Assembly (NCBI RefSeq): GCF_008923365.1
Contig: NZ_WBMR01000075.1
Location: forward strand, 1 to 40,549
Direction: 5' to 3'
Length of the DNA: 40,549 nucleotides
Source of the DNA: Actinomadura montaniterrae
GTDB lineage: Bacteria; Actinomycetota; Actinomycetes; Streptosporangiales; Streptosporangiaceae
Shown: piece after piece, positions 15,215-23,676 of the stretch
Layout: every line of letters begins with the position of its first letter
Numbering within the stretch: the stretch's first letter is position 1
Program-made: the position numbers and the translations under genes
The notes under the pieces: generated by a model
Told to the model about the DNA's origin: nothing
Seen by the model: only the letters and a program-made list of their open reading frames with translations
Databases searched by the model: none

Positions 15215-17184
15215 TGCTCGCCCTCCTCGTCGTCCACAGCGGCGCCCCCGGCGGTCGCATCGGCCTCCGCCGCCACGTCGGCCGGCAGCTCCTCGGCCGT
15301 GAGGTACTTCTTCAGCTCGTCGGTCTCGAACAGGCCCAGCAGGTCCTCGCGCATCGGCGTCATCGGCTGGCGCTTCAGCTCGACGTGCGGGGACGACGGG
15401 TCCCCGGCGAGGCTGCAGACCAGGTTGACCTTCCGCCACTCCGCCGACATCTGCGGGTAGTCGTCGCGGGTGTGCCCGCCGCGGCTCTCCTGCCGCTCCA
15501 GCGCCGCCTTCGCGACCGCCTCCGACACCAGCATCATGTTCCGCAGGTCCAGCGACAGGTGCCAGCCCGGGTGGTAGCCGCGCCCGTCGTCGCCCACCGC
15601 GACCGGCGTGACGCCGACGTGGGCGACCCGCTCGCGGAGCTTGCCGAGCGCCTCGATGGCCTGCTGCAGCTCCGCCTCCTTGCGGATGATGCCGACCAGG
15701 TCGTTCATCGTCTGCTGCAGCTCGGCGTGGACGGCGTAGGGGTTCTCGCCGTCCTCCCGCTCGAACGGCGCGAGCGCCTCCGCGACCGCCGCCTCGATCT
15801 CCGACTCCGGGACGCTGGGGCGCTCGGGAAGGGCGTCGATGTACTCCGACGCGCCGAGCCCGGCCCGGCGGCCGAAGACCAGCAGGTCGGACAGGGAGTT
15901 GCCGCCGAGCCGGTTCGAGCCGTGCATGCCGCCGGAGACCTCGCCGGCCGCGAACAGCCCCGGCACCTTCGCCGCGCCGGTGTCCGGGTCGACCTCGACG
16001 CCGCCCATCACGTAGTGGCAGGTCGGGCCGACCTCCATCGGCTCCTTGGTGATGTCGACGTCCGCCAGCTCCTTGAACTGGTGGTGCATCGACGGCAGCC
16101 GCCGGACGATCTCCGCGGCGCCGCCCGGCATCCGGTCGACGACGGTGAGGAACACGCCGCCGTGCGGCGATCCCCGGCCGGCCTTCACCTCGGAGTTGAT
16201 CGCGCGGGCCACCTCGTCACGGGGCAGCAGCTCCGGCGGCCGCTTGTTGTTGTCGGGGTCGTCGTACCAGCGGTCGCCCTCCTCCTCGGTGGTGGCGTAC
16301 TGGTTCTTGAAGACCTCGGGGACGTAGTCGAACATGAACCGCCGGCCCTCGGAGTTCTTGAGGACGCCGCGGTCGCCGCGCACCGACTCGGTGACGAGGA
16401 TCCCCTTCACCGACGGCGGCCAGACCATGCCGGTCGGGTGGAACTGCACGAACTCCATGTTCAGCAGCGTCGCACCGGCGAGCAGCGCCAGCGCGTGCCC
16501 GTCGCCGGTGTACTCCCAGGAGTTCGACGTGACCTTGAACGCCTTGCCGATGCCGCCGGTCGCCAGCACCACCGAGGGCGCCTCGAACACGACGAACTTG
16601 CCGGTCTCGCGGACGTAGGCGAACGCGCCGCAGATCCGGTCGCCGTCCTTCAGCAGCCGCGTCACGGTCGTCTCGGCCCACACCTTGAGCCGGGCCTCGT
16701 AGTCGCCGTGCTCGGCGTGGTCCTCCTGCTGCAGCGCGACGATCTTCTGCTGCGCGGTGCGGATCAGCTCCAGGCCCGTCCGGTCGCCGACGTGCGCCAG
16801 CCGCGGGTACTCGTGCCCGCCGAAGTTGCGCTGGCTGATCTTGCCGTCCTTGGTGCGGTCGAACAGCGCGCCCCAGTGCTCCAGCTCCCAGATGCGCTCG
16901 GGCGCCTCCTTGGCGTGCAGCTCGGCCATCCGCCAGCTGTTCATGAACTTGCCGCCGCGCATGGTGTCGCGGAAGTGCACCTGCCAGTTGTCGTTGGGGT
17001 TGACGTTCCCCATCGCCGCGGCGGCGCCGCCCTCGGCCATCACCGTGTGCGCCTTGCCGAACAGCGACTTGGAGATGATCGCGGTCTTCTTGCCCTGGAG
17101 GCGGGCCTCGATCGCCGCCCGCAGCCCGGCGCCGCCGGCACCGATCACCACGACGTCGTAGGCGTGCCTCTCGATCTCAGTCAT
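15211..17184 (-). CDS. sdhA: Succinate dehydrogenase flavoprotein subunit
   Basis: A 657-residue flavoprotein that oxidises succinate to fumarate. The FAD Rossmann motif is VVVIGAGGAGLRAAIEA (residues 11-27); KAHTVMAEGG contains His46, where the histidyl-FAD link forms; HPTGMVWP and the later RLGGNSLSDLLVFGRRAG are family blocks. The start follows sdhC after 12 nt and the stop overlaps the sdhB GTG. It belongs to a C-A-B operon without a separate sdhD, as in mycobacterial Sdh1. Confidence 0.96.
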   Translation of the reverse strand: MTEIERHAYDVVVIGAGGAGLRAAIEARLQGKKTAIISKSLFGKAHTVMAEGGAAAAMGNVNPNDNWQVHFRDTMRGGKFMNSWRMAELHAKEAPERIWELEHWGALFDRTKDGKISQRNFGGHEYPRLAHVGDRTGLELIRTAQQKIVALQQEDHAEHGDYEARLKVWAETTVTRLLKDGDRICGAFAYVRETGKFVVFEAPSVVLATGGIGKAFKVTSNSWEYTGDGHALALLAGATLLNMEFVQFHPTGMVWPPSVKGILVTESVRGDRGVLKNSEGRRFMFDYVPEVFKNQYATTEEEGDRWYDDPDNNKRPPELLPRDEVARAINSEVKAGRGSPHGGVFLTVVDRMPGGAAEIVRRLPSMHHQFKELADVDITKEPMEVGPTCHYVMGGVEVDPDTGAAKVPGLFAAGEVSGGMHGSNRLGGNSLSDLLVFGRRAGLGASEYIDALPERPSVPESEIEAAVAEALAPFEREDGENPYAVHAELQQTMNDLVGIIRKEAELQQAIEALGKLRERVAHVGVTPVAVGDDGRGYHPGWHLSLDLRNMMLVSEAVAKAALERQESRGGHTRDDYPQMSAEWRKVNLVCSLAGDPSSPHVELKRQPMTPMREDLLGLFETDELKKYLTAEELPADVAAEADATAGGAAVDDEEGEQ

Positions 17185-17196
17185 GATCCTTTGGCC

Positions 17197-18027
17197 TCAG
17201 TTGAAGATGCGGGGGTCGGAGAAGACGCCGCCGGCCACGAACGCGACGTAGGCGTCGGCCACCACCAGCGAGCCCAGCGTGATCAGGGCGTAGGTCCCGT
17301 GGTTCTGGTTGATCTTGGAGACCCAGCCCCACATGCGGTACCGGAGGGGATGCTTGGAGAAGTTCTTCAGCCGCCCGCCGACGATGTGCCGGCACGAGTG
17401 GCACGACAGCGTGTACAGCCAGAGCAGGACCACGTTGGCGACCAGGATGATCGTGCCGAGCCCGATGCCGAACCCGCCGTCCTTGCCGTGGAAGGCGCGG
17501 ACCGCGTCCCAGGTGTTGATGACGGAGATGAGGAACGCGGCCATCCAGAAGTAGCGGTGCAGGTTCTGGCCGATGAGGGGGAAGCGGCGCTCGCCGGTGT
17601 ACTTGCCGTGCGGCTCGCGCACCGCGCAGGCCTGCGGCGACGCCCAGAACGAGCGGTAGTAGGCCTTGCGGTAGTAGTAGCAGGTAAGCCGGAACAGCAG
17701 CAGGAACGGCAGCGTGATGATCGCGAAGGGGATCCAGCCGCGGGTGCCCGCCGGCAGGAAGGTGCCGAACTCGGCGGCGTCGCCCGTGTGGCCGTTGACG
17801 GTGACGTTGCTGCAGATGTCGTTCAGGCAGGGCGAGTAGAACGGCGTCAGGTAGTGGTATTGCGGGACGTAGAACGCCGCGCCCCAGAAGGCCCTGACGG
17901 TCGCGTACACCACCCACGCGGTGAAGATCACGAACGTCGTGATCGGATACAGGCGCCAGTTGTCCTTGCGGAGCGTGCGTTCCTTGATCTGGGCGCGCGA
18001 CTTGGCCGGCGCCTCCATAGTGCTCAT
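17197..18027 (-). CDS. sdhC: Succinate dehydrogenase membrane subunit with CHSCRH motif
   Basis: A 276-residue membrane anchor with about five hydrophobic helices. CHSCRH at residues 209-214 follows the helix that ends LLWLYTLS. In the mycobacterial Sdh1 complex the anchor carries a membrane-embedded Rieske-type [2Fe-2S] centre; this motif is a good candidate for part of such a site, which is inference. ATG 18027 is chosen for the upstream CAGGAG and because MSTMEAPAK fits; an ORF start 62 codons earlier would cover the promoter. It opens the sdhC-A-B operon and has a leader of roughly 125 nt from the predicted promoter. Confidence 0.9.
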   Translation of the reverse strand: MSTMEAPAKSRAQIKERTLRKDNWRLYPITTFVIFTAWVVYATVRAFWGAAFYVPQYHYLTPFYSPCLNDICSNVTVNGHTGDAAEFGTFLPAGTRGWIPFAIITLPFLLLFRLTCYYYRKAYYRSFWASPQACAVREPHGKYTGERRFPLIGQNLHRYFWMAAFLISVINTWDAVRAFHGKDGGFGIGLGTIILVANVVLLWLYTLSCHSCRHIVGGRLKNFSKHPLRYRMWGWVSKINQNHGTYALITLGSLVVADAYVAFVAGGVFSDPRIFN

Positions 18028-18161
18028 CGATCGCTCTCCTGAGCTCGGGTCGTCGTGTCCCCGTACCACGGTCTGAGCGCACTCGCGCGGCCGTCGCGCC
18101 CGGCCTGGGGCGCCGTCCCGCATGCGCGCGGTGACGCCTCGTGTGCGCTTCCAGCGAAGCG

Positions 18162-18228
18162 ACCTTACGCCACCCCGCGGGAGCTGTGACATACATAACA
18201 GCCAGACCCGCATGTGACCCTGACCACA
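18162..18228 (-). promoter_or_regulatory. sdh promoter with two Crp-like boxes
   Basis: Read on the minus strand, TGTGG-N6-TCACA (18228-18213) and TGTTA-N6-TCACA (18200-18185) each match 9 of 10 fixed bases of the TGTGA-N6-TCACA consensus. A TAAGGT -10 box lies at 18167-18162, and GTCACA at 18190-18185, 17 bp upstream, would be the -35 and forms part of the nearer box. The boxes centre about 38 and 66 bp before the likely start site, close to class II and class I activator positions. A Crp-type gene lies beyond sdhB. Confidence 0.6.
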
Positions 18229-18269
18229 GACTTTAGCCCCGGAAACGCGCTACTGCACCGCCCGGTTCT

Positions 18270-18286
18270 CATAACCAGTCGTTATG
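18270..18286. promoter_or_regulatory. 17-nt palindrome between XRE gene and sdh promoter
   Basis: CATAACCAGTCGTTATG is a perfect 6-bp inverted repeat with a 5-nt centre. It lies about 85 nt past the XRE stop and 42 nt upstream of the distal Crp-like box. It could be a regulator site for sdh; no owner is known. Confidence 0.4.
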
Positions 18287-18372
18287 GCCCAGCGGAATCG
18301 AGACGAGCACGCCGCGGCATGACCGAGCGGCCATCCGGCCAGCGAGAGCGCGCATGCGGCGGGCGAACGCGC

Positions 18373-19032
18373 TCAGTGACCGCGGGCGTCCCGGACGATG
18401 CGCGCGTAGTGGGCCTCGGCCTCGCTCGTGCGGCCGTTCCCGTACACGCGGAGCAGTTCCGCCAGGTCCGGGAAGCGGTCGCCGATGAGCGCCGCCGCGG
18501 CCTCGATCTCGGCGGCCGAGGCGACCTCGCGCAGCAGCGCCTGGACGAGCCGCGCCGGCTGCTCGGCGTACACGGGCCCGCCGCCCGCGACGCCCTGCGC
18601 GACGCCACCACCCTGCGCGACGCCACCACCCTGCGCGGTGCCGCCGGACGTGTCCCGGTCGGCGGCGCCGCCGACCGGGACGCGGCCGGACGTCGCGGCG
18701 CGCAGGCCCGAGGTCGTCGCGGCCGACTCGGCGCCGATCGCCTTCAGCCGCTCCCTGACCTCGGCCGCCGCCATCGCGTCGAAGCCGGGGTCGGCGGCGA
18801 GGTCCTCGGCGGCCAGCAGCCGGTGCAGCACGGCCGGGTTGCTGATCTTGGCGCGCTGCCCCGACATCAGCTGGGAGAGCATCGGCGCGGACAGCCCGAG
18901 GACGCCGGCGAGCGCCGACTGGGAGAGGCCGAGCCGGTCCAGGAGCCGGCGGACGCGGTCGCCCAGCGGCTCGCCGTACCACTCGGTCTGGAGCGCCCGG
19001 TTCCGGTCGACCGTCTCCGCGGCAACGCCCAC
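18373..19032 (-). CDS. XRE-type helix-turn-helix regulator
   Basis: A 219-residue protein. LGDRVRRLLDRLGLSQSALAGVLGLSAPMLSQLMSGQRAKISNP at about residues 24-67 is a Cro/C1-type helix-turn-helix. A Gly/Ala/Gln linker with a repeated VAQGGG unit (encoded by two exact 18-bp copies at 18595-18630) joins it to a C-terminal helical domain (ARLVQALLREVASAAEIEAAAALIGDRFPDLAELLRVYG). GTG 19032 is chosen for the GAGGGGG ribosome site; a GTG nine codons upstream is possible. It is divergent from a lipoprotein gene and upstream of sdhC; the target is unknown. Confidence 0.82.
   Translation of the reverse strand: MGVAAETVDRNRALQTEWYGEPLGDRVRRLLDRLGLSQSALAGVLGLSAPMLSQLMSGQRAKISNPAVLHRLLAAEDLAADPGFDAMAAAEVRERLKAIGAESAATTSGLRAATSGRVPVGGAADRDTSGGTAQGGGVAQGGGVAQGVAGGGPVYAEQPARLVQALLREVASAAEIEAAAALIGDRFPDLAELLRVYGNGRTSEAEAHYARIVRDARGH
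18595..18630 (+). repeat. Two exact 18-bp repeats inside the XRE gene
   Basis: CTGCGCGACGCCACCACC occurs at 18595 and 18613, with the start of a third copy at 18631. It is in frame and expands a Gly-rich linker by six residues per copy. Confidence 0.85.
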
Positions 19033-19165
19033 TTTCGCCGCCCCCTCTTGACTCTTCACAGTTGCAAACGATAGATTCTCGAACGCAATGATGCGCGGTG
19101 ACCTCGCCACCATCGTGCCACGGCGAGCGATCTTTGCATATGCGACGAAACGGAAAGGGCCGTCC

Positions 19166-19711
19166 ATGCGCCTGTCACACCGCCCGGCCGCGACGGCGGC
19201 GGCCGCCCTCCTCCTCGCCGGCGGGCTGGCCGGCTGCTCCCTCTCCGACGGCGACTCCGGCCACGGCGCGACACAAGGATCGGTCGGCAAGGCGAGCGTC
19301 GACCGCTTCGACAAGCCCGTCGCCAAGGCGACCTTCACCACTCCGATGGCGCCCGGCGCCAAGGTCGACATCGCGGTCATGGGCCTGCGGGTCAAGGGCA
19401 AGCTCGCCACCCTCAGCCTCCAGTGGACGCCGCACGTGCCCGGCAACACCAACACCCCGACGCCCTACCGCCTCAACGGCGAGCGCGGCCTCGACGCCTC
19501 GCTGATCGACCCGGTGAACCTCAAGCGCTACGTCGTCGTGACCGACTCCGGCAGCCGCCGCCTCGAAAGCGACGACGTCCTGACCAACCTGCCGAACGAG
19601 CAGACCACCCTGACCAGCCACACGTTCGCCGCGCCGCCCGCGAACGTGAAGAGCATCGACCTCCAGCTCGGCTCATGGCCGACGTTCCGCGACGTCCCCG
19701 TCGAGAGGTGA
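19166..19711 (+). CDS. Lipoprotein of unknown function
   Basis: A 181-residue protein with a signal peptide ending in the lipobox LAGC (cleavage before Cys at about residue 24). The mature part is a beta-rich domain (VDIAVMGLRVKGKLATLSLQWTPHVPG, RLESDDVLTNLPNEQTTLTSHTFAAPP) without a recognised family. GGAAAGG precedes the ATG. Its TGA overlaps the GTG of the OmpA-like gene, so the two are probably made together and act at the outside of the membrane. An upstream in-frame ATG at 19088 is not used because it would bury the signal peptide. Confidence 0.85.
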   Translation: MRLSHRPAATAAAALLLAGGLAGCSLSDGDSGHGATQGSVGKASVDRFDKPVAKATFTTPMAPGAKVDIAVMGLRVKGKLATLSLQWTPHVPGNTNTPTPYRLNGERGLDASLIDPVNLKRYVVVTDSGSRRLESDDVLTNLPNEQTTLTSHTFAAPPANVKSIDLQLGSWPTFRDVPVER

Positions 19712-20292
19712 GCCGCGTGCGCCGGACCATCGCCCTCGCCGCCGCCGTACTGCCGGCCGCCTCCCTCCTTCTCACGGCCTCCGGGCAGGCCGGAGCCGAC
19801 ACCGACCCCGTCGTCCCCGACGCGAACCTCGCCGCGTCCATCCGGACCCTCGACGCGGCCGGCGCGGTCCGCGGCATCGACCTCACCCGGGCCGTCGTCC
19901 CGCTCGAGACCGAGGACGTCAACGGCTCGCAGGTCACCGTGCACATCTCCGCGGACGTCCTGTTCGACTTCGGCAAGGCCGCGCTCACCGACGCCGCGCG
20001 CCGCCGCATCGCCGACCTCGTGCCGCGCCTCCGCGACGCGCGCGGCACCGTGCGGGTCTCCGGCCACTCCGACTCGGTCGGCTCCCCGTCCTACAACCTC
20101 GACCTCTCGCAGCGGCGCGCCGAGGCGGTCAAGGCCGAGCTGGCCCGCGCCCTCGGCGGCACCGCTCTGCAGATCGAGGCCAAGGGCTACGGCGAGACGC
20201 GTCCGATCGCCCCCAACAGCGTCGGCGGCAAGGACGACCCGTCCGGGCGCGCCAAGAACCGCCGCGTCGACATCAGCTTCGAAAAGACCTGA
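19708..20292 (+). CDS. Secreted OmpA-family peptidoglycan-binding protein
   Basis: A 194-residue exported protein. A signal peptide (RRTIALAAAVLPAASLLLTASGQAGA) precedes a short domain, then an OmpA-C domain from about residue 85: VLFDFGKAALTDAARRRIADLVPRL, VSGHSDSVGSPSYNLDLSQRRAEAVKAEL, and NRRVDISF. OmpA-C domains bind the diaminopimelate of peptidoglycan. The GTG at 19708 overlaps the lipoprotein stop (GTGA); a GTG at 19717 is an alternative. With the lipoprotein it may form a wall-to-membrane tether. It ends 9 nt before the convergent kinase gene ends. Confidence 0.9.
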   Translation: MSRVRRTIALAAAVLPAASLLLTASGQAGADTDPVVPDANLAASIRTLDAAGAVRGIDLTRAVVPLETEDVNGSQVTVHISADVLFDFGKAALTDAARRRIADLVPRLRDARGTVRVSGHSDSVGSPSYNLDLSQRRAEAVKAELARALGGTALQIEAKGYGETRPIAPNSVGGKDDPSGRAKNRRVDISFEKT

Positions 20293-20301
20293 GGCCCCGC
20301 G

Positions 20302-21156
20302 TCAGGCGTGCGGCGGGGGCGGGCCCAGGTGGTCGAAGATCTGGAGGGGCTCCCCGTCGAGGGTCTGCACGGGGAACCGCAGGTCCAGGTCGCAGGACGA
20401 CAGCGCACGGCGCGCGGCGCCGGCGTCCACGAACCGGCGCTCGGGATCCGGGTCGCACAGGTGGGACAGCACCGTCCACAGCATCGGCGGCACGCCGCCG
20501 GGCCGCGCGCCGATCCGCTGGCGCGGCTCCGGGTCGCCCGCGCCGGTGAGCATCCGCCAGCCCACCATCCCCGCCGCGTACAGGTCCTGCCGCGGCCCCG
20601 GACGGTTCCAGTCGAGCACCTCCGGCGCCAGGTAGCCCGGCGTGCCGACCGTGAAACCGGTCGTCGTGAGGCGCACGCCGTCGTCGCCGAGCGCGATCCC
20701 GAAATCGGCGAGCCGCACGTGCGGAGCCCCGACCGGGCTCGGCTCCAGCAGCAGGTTCGCCGGCTTCACGTCCCGGTGGACGATCCCGGCGCGGTGGATG
20801 TGGCCCAGCGCGGCCAGCACCTGGTCCAGCACCTCCGCCGCGTACGCCGGCGGCAGCCGCCCGTAGTCGCCGAGCAGCGTCTCCAGCGACCCGCCGCTGA
20901 CCAGGTCCATCGCCAGCAGCACGTCCTCGCCCGCCGCGCACGACGCGTACGGGGTCACCACGTGCGGATGCGCCGGCCGCAGCGCCCGCTCCCGGACCGC
21001 CCGCAGCACCGACGTCGGGCCCCTCCGCCGGACGAGCTTCGCCGCGCAGTACCGCCGTTCCGCCCCGTCGTAGGCGCGCCACACCCGGCTCGTCCCGCCC
21101 GCCCCGATCCGGTCGAGCATGGTGAACCGGCCACCGATCACCCACGCCTCGTCCAC
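20302..21156 (-). CDS. Soluble Ser/Thr protein kinase
   Basis: A 284-residue kinase with all catalytic motifs: IGAGGTSRVW (17-26), Lys40 in CAAKL, HRDVKPAN with Asp129, DFG at 151-153 and the PGYLAPE segment. The domain fills most of the protein; there is no transmembrane helix or sensor domain. The GTG at 21156 has no ribosome site but lies 7 nt after TACGAT, so the mRNA may be leaderless. It is divergent from an LCP cell-wall gene, which suggests but does not show a role in wall control. Confidence 0.9.
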   Translation of the reverse strand: MDEAWVIGGRFTMLDRIGAGGTSRVWRAYDGAERRYCAAKLVRRRGPTSVLRAVRERALRPAHPHVVTPYASCAAGEDVLLAMDLVSGGSLETLLGDYGRLPPAYAAEVLDQVLAALGHIHRAGIVHRDVKPANLLLEPSPVGAPHVRLADFGIALGDDGVRLTTTGFTVGTPGYLAPEVLDWNRPGPRQDLYAAGMVGWRMLTGAGDPEPRQRIGARPGGVPPMLWTVLSHLCDPDPERRFVDAGAARRALSSCDLDLRFPVQTLDGEPLQIFDHLGPPPPHA

Positions 21157-21337
21157 GGACGAGATCGTACGGAAAACACCGCGGCAAGGGATCCGGGCCA
21201 CAATCCACCCGAAGATGACAACAGATCGGGCGTATCGCGCATCAAACAACAAGATGTACGTGACTCCCACCCCCTGCCTACACTGACGGACCTCCCAGAC
21301 CACGCGCCCCGGACAGGGCCCGCCCGAAACTGGACGA

Positions 21338-22813
21338 ATGAGCGACAAAGACCCCGGCCGCGAAGACCTCGCGGGGGACGCCGCCGCCGACAGCACCACC
21401 GACACTCCCGCCCCCGCCGACGACGGCGCGCCACCCTCGCGCGCCGCGGCGGCGCGGGGCCGCCGCCGCCGGATCCTGCGCTGGACCGCGATCGGCACGG
21501 CGTCCGTCGTCCTGCTCGGCGGCGCCGGAGCGGCCTGGCTCTACCACGACCTCGTCGGCGGCATCGACAAGAAGCACGTCGACGGCAAGCTCGGCGCGAA
21601 CCGGCCGAAGAAGCTCAACAAGTCGCTCAACATCCTGCTGCTCGGGTCCGACACCCGCGCCGGCGACAACGCCAAGTACGCCGCCGACGGCGTGACCGGC
21701 GCCCGCTCCGACACCGCGATCCTGCTGCACCTGTCGCCCAACCGCGACCAGGCCGTCGGCGTCAGCTTCCCCCGCGACTCGATGGTGAAGATCCCCGCGT
21801 GCGAGAAGGACGGCGGCGGCACCGTCCCCGCCCAGTTCGGCATGCTGAACTCGGCGTTCGCCCTGGCCGGGCCCACCTGCACCTGGAAGACGCTGGAGAG
21901 CCTCACCGGCATCCACATCGACCACTTCGTGCAGATCGACTTCTCCGGCTTCAAGCGGATGGTGGACGCGCTCGGCGGCGTCCAGATCTGCGTCGCCAAG
22001 CCCGTCGACGACCCCCGCGCCGAACTGCACCTCAAGGCCGGCAAGCAGACCGTCAAGGGCACCCAGGCCCTCGGCTACGTGCGGGCCCGCTACTCCCTCG
22101 GCAACGGCTCCGACCTCGAGCGCATCCAGCGGCAGCAGAAGTTCATGGCCGCCGTCGTCGACAAGGCCACCAGCGGCTCGGTGCTCACCGACCCGGCGAA
22201 GACCTACAAGTTCCTCAAGGCCGCGACCAAGTCGCTGACGACCGACGACGGCCTCGACCTCGCGACCATGAAGAAGCTCGCGGACGGCCTCAAGGGAATG
22301 GACGCCGGCAAGGTCCGGTTCGTCACGGTCCCGGTCGAGGGCTACGCCCCCGACCCCAACCGCGTCCAGTGGAACCAGGCCGAGGCCAAGCCGCTCTTCG
22401 ACGCGATCCGGCACGACAACGACCTGCCCGCCGAACCGGCCAAGCCCGCTCCCGCCGAGCAGGCCCCGCCCGACCCCGGCAAGGTCACCGTCACCGTCGT
22501 CGCGGCGGGCGCCCCGAAGGCCATGGTCCAGCGGGTCGTCGCCCAGCTCGGCAAGCGCGGCTTCAAGGTCGCGAAGAAGACGGAGAAGGCCGCGTCCGCC
22601 GCCGAGAGCCGGCTCGTCTACAACCCGTCCGCCGAGGCCCAGGCGTCCGCGCTGGCCCGCGACGTGCCCGACGCGCTCCTCACCGCCGACGGCTCCGCCC
22701 CCGCCGGCGGCGTCCGCCTCGTCCTCGGCAAGAACGGCGTGCACTTCGCCCCGCAGACGCTCAACAAGATCACCGGCGGCGTCAAGGCGGGCCAGAAGGA
22801 CCCCTGCACGTGA
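21338..22813 (+). CDS. LCP family cell-wall polymer ligase with LytR_C domain
   Basis: A 491-residue membrane protein. A cytoplasmic Pro/Ala-rich tail is followed by basic residues and one helix (about 46-68), then the extracellular LCP domain at about 95-270: LNILLLGSDTRAG, ARSDTAILLHL, FPRDSMVKIP, VQIDFSGFKRMVDALGGV and GYVRARYSL. A LytR_C domain lies at about 405-485. LCP enzymes transfer undecaprenyl-phosphate-linked glycopolymers (arabinogalactan or teichoic-type) to peptidoglycan. It is divergent from a Ser/Thr kinase and convergent with a prepilin peptidase gene. Confidence 0.94.
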   Translation: MSDKDPGREDLAGDAAADSTTDTPAPADDGAPPSRAAAARGRRRRILRWTAIGTASVVLLGGAGAAWLYHDLVGGIDKKHVDGKLGANRPKKLNKSLNILLLGSDTRAGDNAKYAADGVTGARSDTAILLHLSPNRDQAVGVSFPRDSMVKIPACEKDGGGTVPAQFGMLNSAFALAGPTCTWKTLESLTGIHIDHFVQIDFSGFKRMVDALGGVQICVAKPVDDPRAELHLKAGKQTVKGTQALGYVRARYSLGNGSDLERIQRQQKFMAAVVDKATSGSVLTDPAKTYKFLKAATKSLTTDDGLDLATMKKLADGLKGMDAGKVRFVTVPVEGYAPDPNRVQWNQAEAKPLFDAIRHDNDLPAEPAKPAPAEQAPPDPGKVTVTVVAAGAPKAMVQRVVAQLGKRGFKVAKKTEKAASAAESRLVYNPSAEAQASALARDVPDALLTADGSAPAGGVRLVLGKNGVHFAPQTLNKITGGVKAGQKDPCT

Positions 22814-22851
22814 CCCCCGGGCCCTACCCGGTGACCCCGGGCCCTACCCGG
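22811..22851. repeat. Tandem 20-21 bp repeat over two convergent gene ends
   Basis: TGACCCCCGGGCCCTACCCGG (21 nt, here as 22811-22831) is followed by the same sequence less one C at 22832-22851. Copy one carries the LCP stop codon; copy two carries the stop of the convergent peptidase gene. Each copy contains CCGGG-N5-CCCGG, so the pair could form small hairpins and act as a terminator. Confidence 0.8.
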
Positions 22852-23464
22852 CGGCCACGAGCACCCCGACGAGCGTCCCGACCAGCATCGACGGCCCGAA
22901 CGGGAACTCCCCCTTGCGGGACCGCCGGACGATCAGCACGCCGACCGCGATGACGCCGCCGAGCAGGTAGGTCGCCAGCAGGCCCGTCACCCACGCCCGC
23001 GCCCCGAACCAGCCGAGGCACAGCCCGAGCACGCCCGACAGCTTCACGTCCCCCAGCCCGATCCCCGACGGCACCGCGAACGCCTGGACGGCGTAGAGCG
23101 CGAACATCGCCGCCATCCCGATGAGGGCGTGCTCGAAATGCCGCCACCCGCCGCCGGTGAACGGCGCCGCCGCGGCCAGCAGCGCCGCCACGGCGCCGTA
23201 GGAGGGCAGCGTGAAGCGGTCGGGCAGCCGCTTGACCTCGACGTCGACGAACGCCAGCAGGGTGCCGGCCGCGACGAGGTAGAGCAGCGCGCCGAGAACG
23301 GGATGCGCCCCGACCCGCCACCCGATCACCCCCGAGACGGCCGCGGCGACGACCCCCATGGCCGTCCGCCGCGTCCACGGCATCACCCCGGTGAACGGGG
23401 TCGCCAGCGGGGCCAGAAGGAGCCCGACCACGAACCCGGCCGGAACCAGCACCAACGCGACCAT
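22844..23464 (-). CDS. Type IV prepilin peptidase-like (A24 family) membrane protein
   Basis: A 206-residue polytopic membrane protein. FVDVEVKRLPDRFTLP and GIGLGDVKLSGVLGL carry the two aspartates of A24 aspartic peptidases (GxGDxK type), and the end GPSMLVGTLVGVL fits the family. The N-terminal methylase domain is absent, as in TadV/CpaA enzymes. It would cleave prepilin leader peptides, yet no pilin or tad gene is in the window, so its substrates are encoded elsewhere. ATG 23464 follows GAGG; an earlier start 21 codons upstream lacks the usual hydrophobic beginning. Confidence 0.88.
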   Translation of the reverse strand: MVALVLVPAGFVVGLLLAPLATPFTGVMPWTRRTAMGVVAAAVSGVIGWRVGAHPVLGALLYLVAAGTLLAFVDVEVKRLPDRFTLPSYGAVAALLAAAAPFTGGGWRHFEHALIGMAAMFALYAVQAFAVPSGIGLGDVKLSGVLGLCLGWFGARAWVTGLLATYLLGGVIAVGVLIVRRSRKGEFPFGPSMLVGTLVGVLVAAG

Positions 23465-23676
23465 CGCACCTCGCCCATTCCGGCCCTCAGAGGGAGCTTC
23501 CGGCACGATAACCCGCCCGCGGACCACCCGACCGCGACACCGCGGACAACGCCCTGAACGGAAACGCCGCGGGAAGCGCGCACGAGGCCGGTGAGCCGCG
23601 CGTCCCGTTCCGGCCGCACGCCCGGCTCAGGCTCTAGAGTCTTCCTATAGGCGGCCCCAGACTGGAGACGACGGCG

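Larger units (their letters stand above)
18028..18372. other. sdh upstream region, no gene
   Basis: These 345 nt between the XRE gene and sdhC (both minus) hold no plausible gene. They contain the predicted sdh promoter with two Crp-like boxes (18162-18228), a 17-nt palindrome (18270-18286) and a long leader. The section 18180-18290 is clearly less GC-rich than the rest. Confidence 0.6.

Noticed and set aside
22844..23464. Part of a tad pilus locus
   Set aside because: Only the prepilin peptidase is present; no pilin, ATPase or TadE/F genes lie on either side.
23465..23676. Small open frames in the gap before the DUF4282 gene
   Set aside because: They overlap the peptidase gene or its upstream region and lack coding signs; the gap most likely holds divergent promoters.
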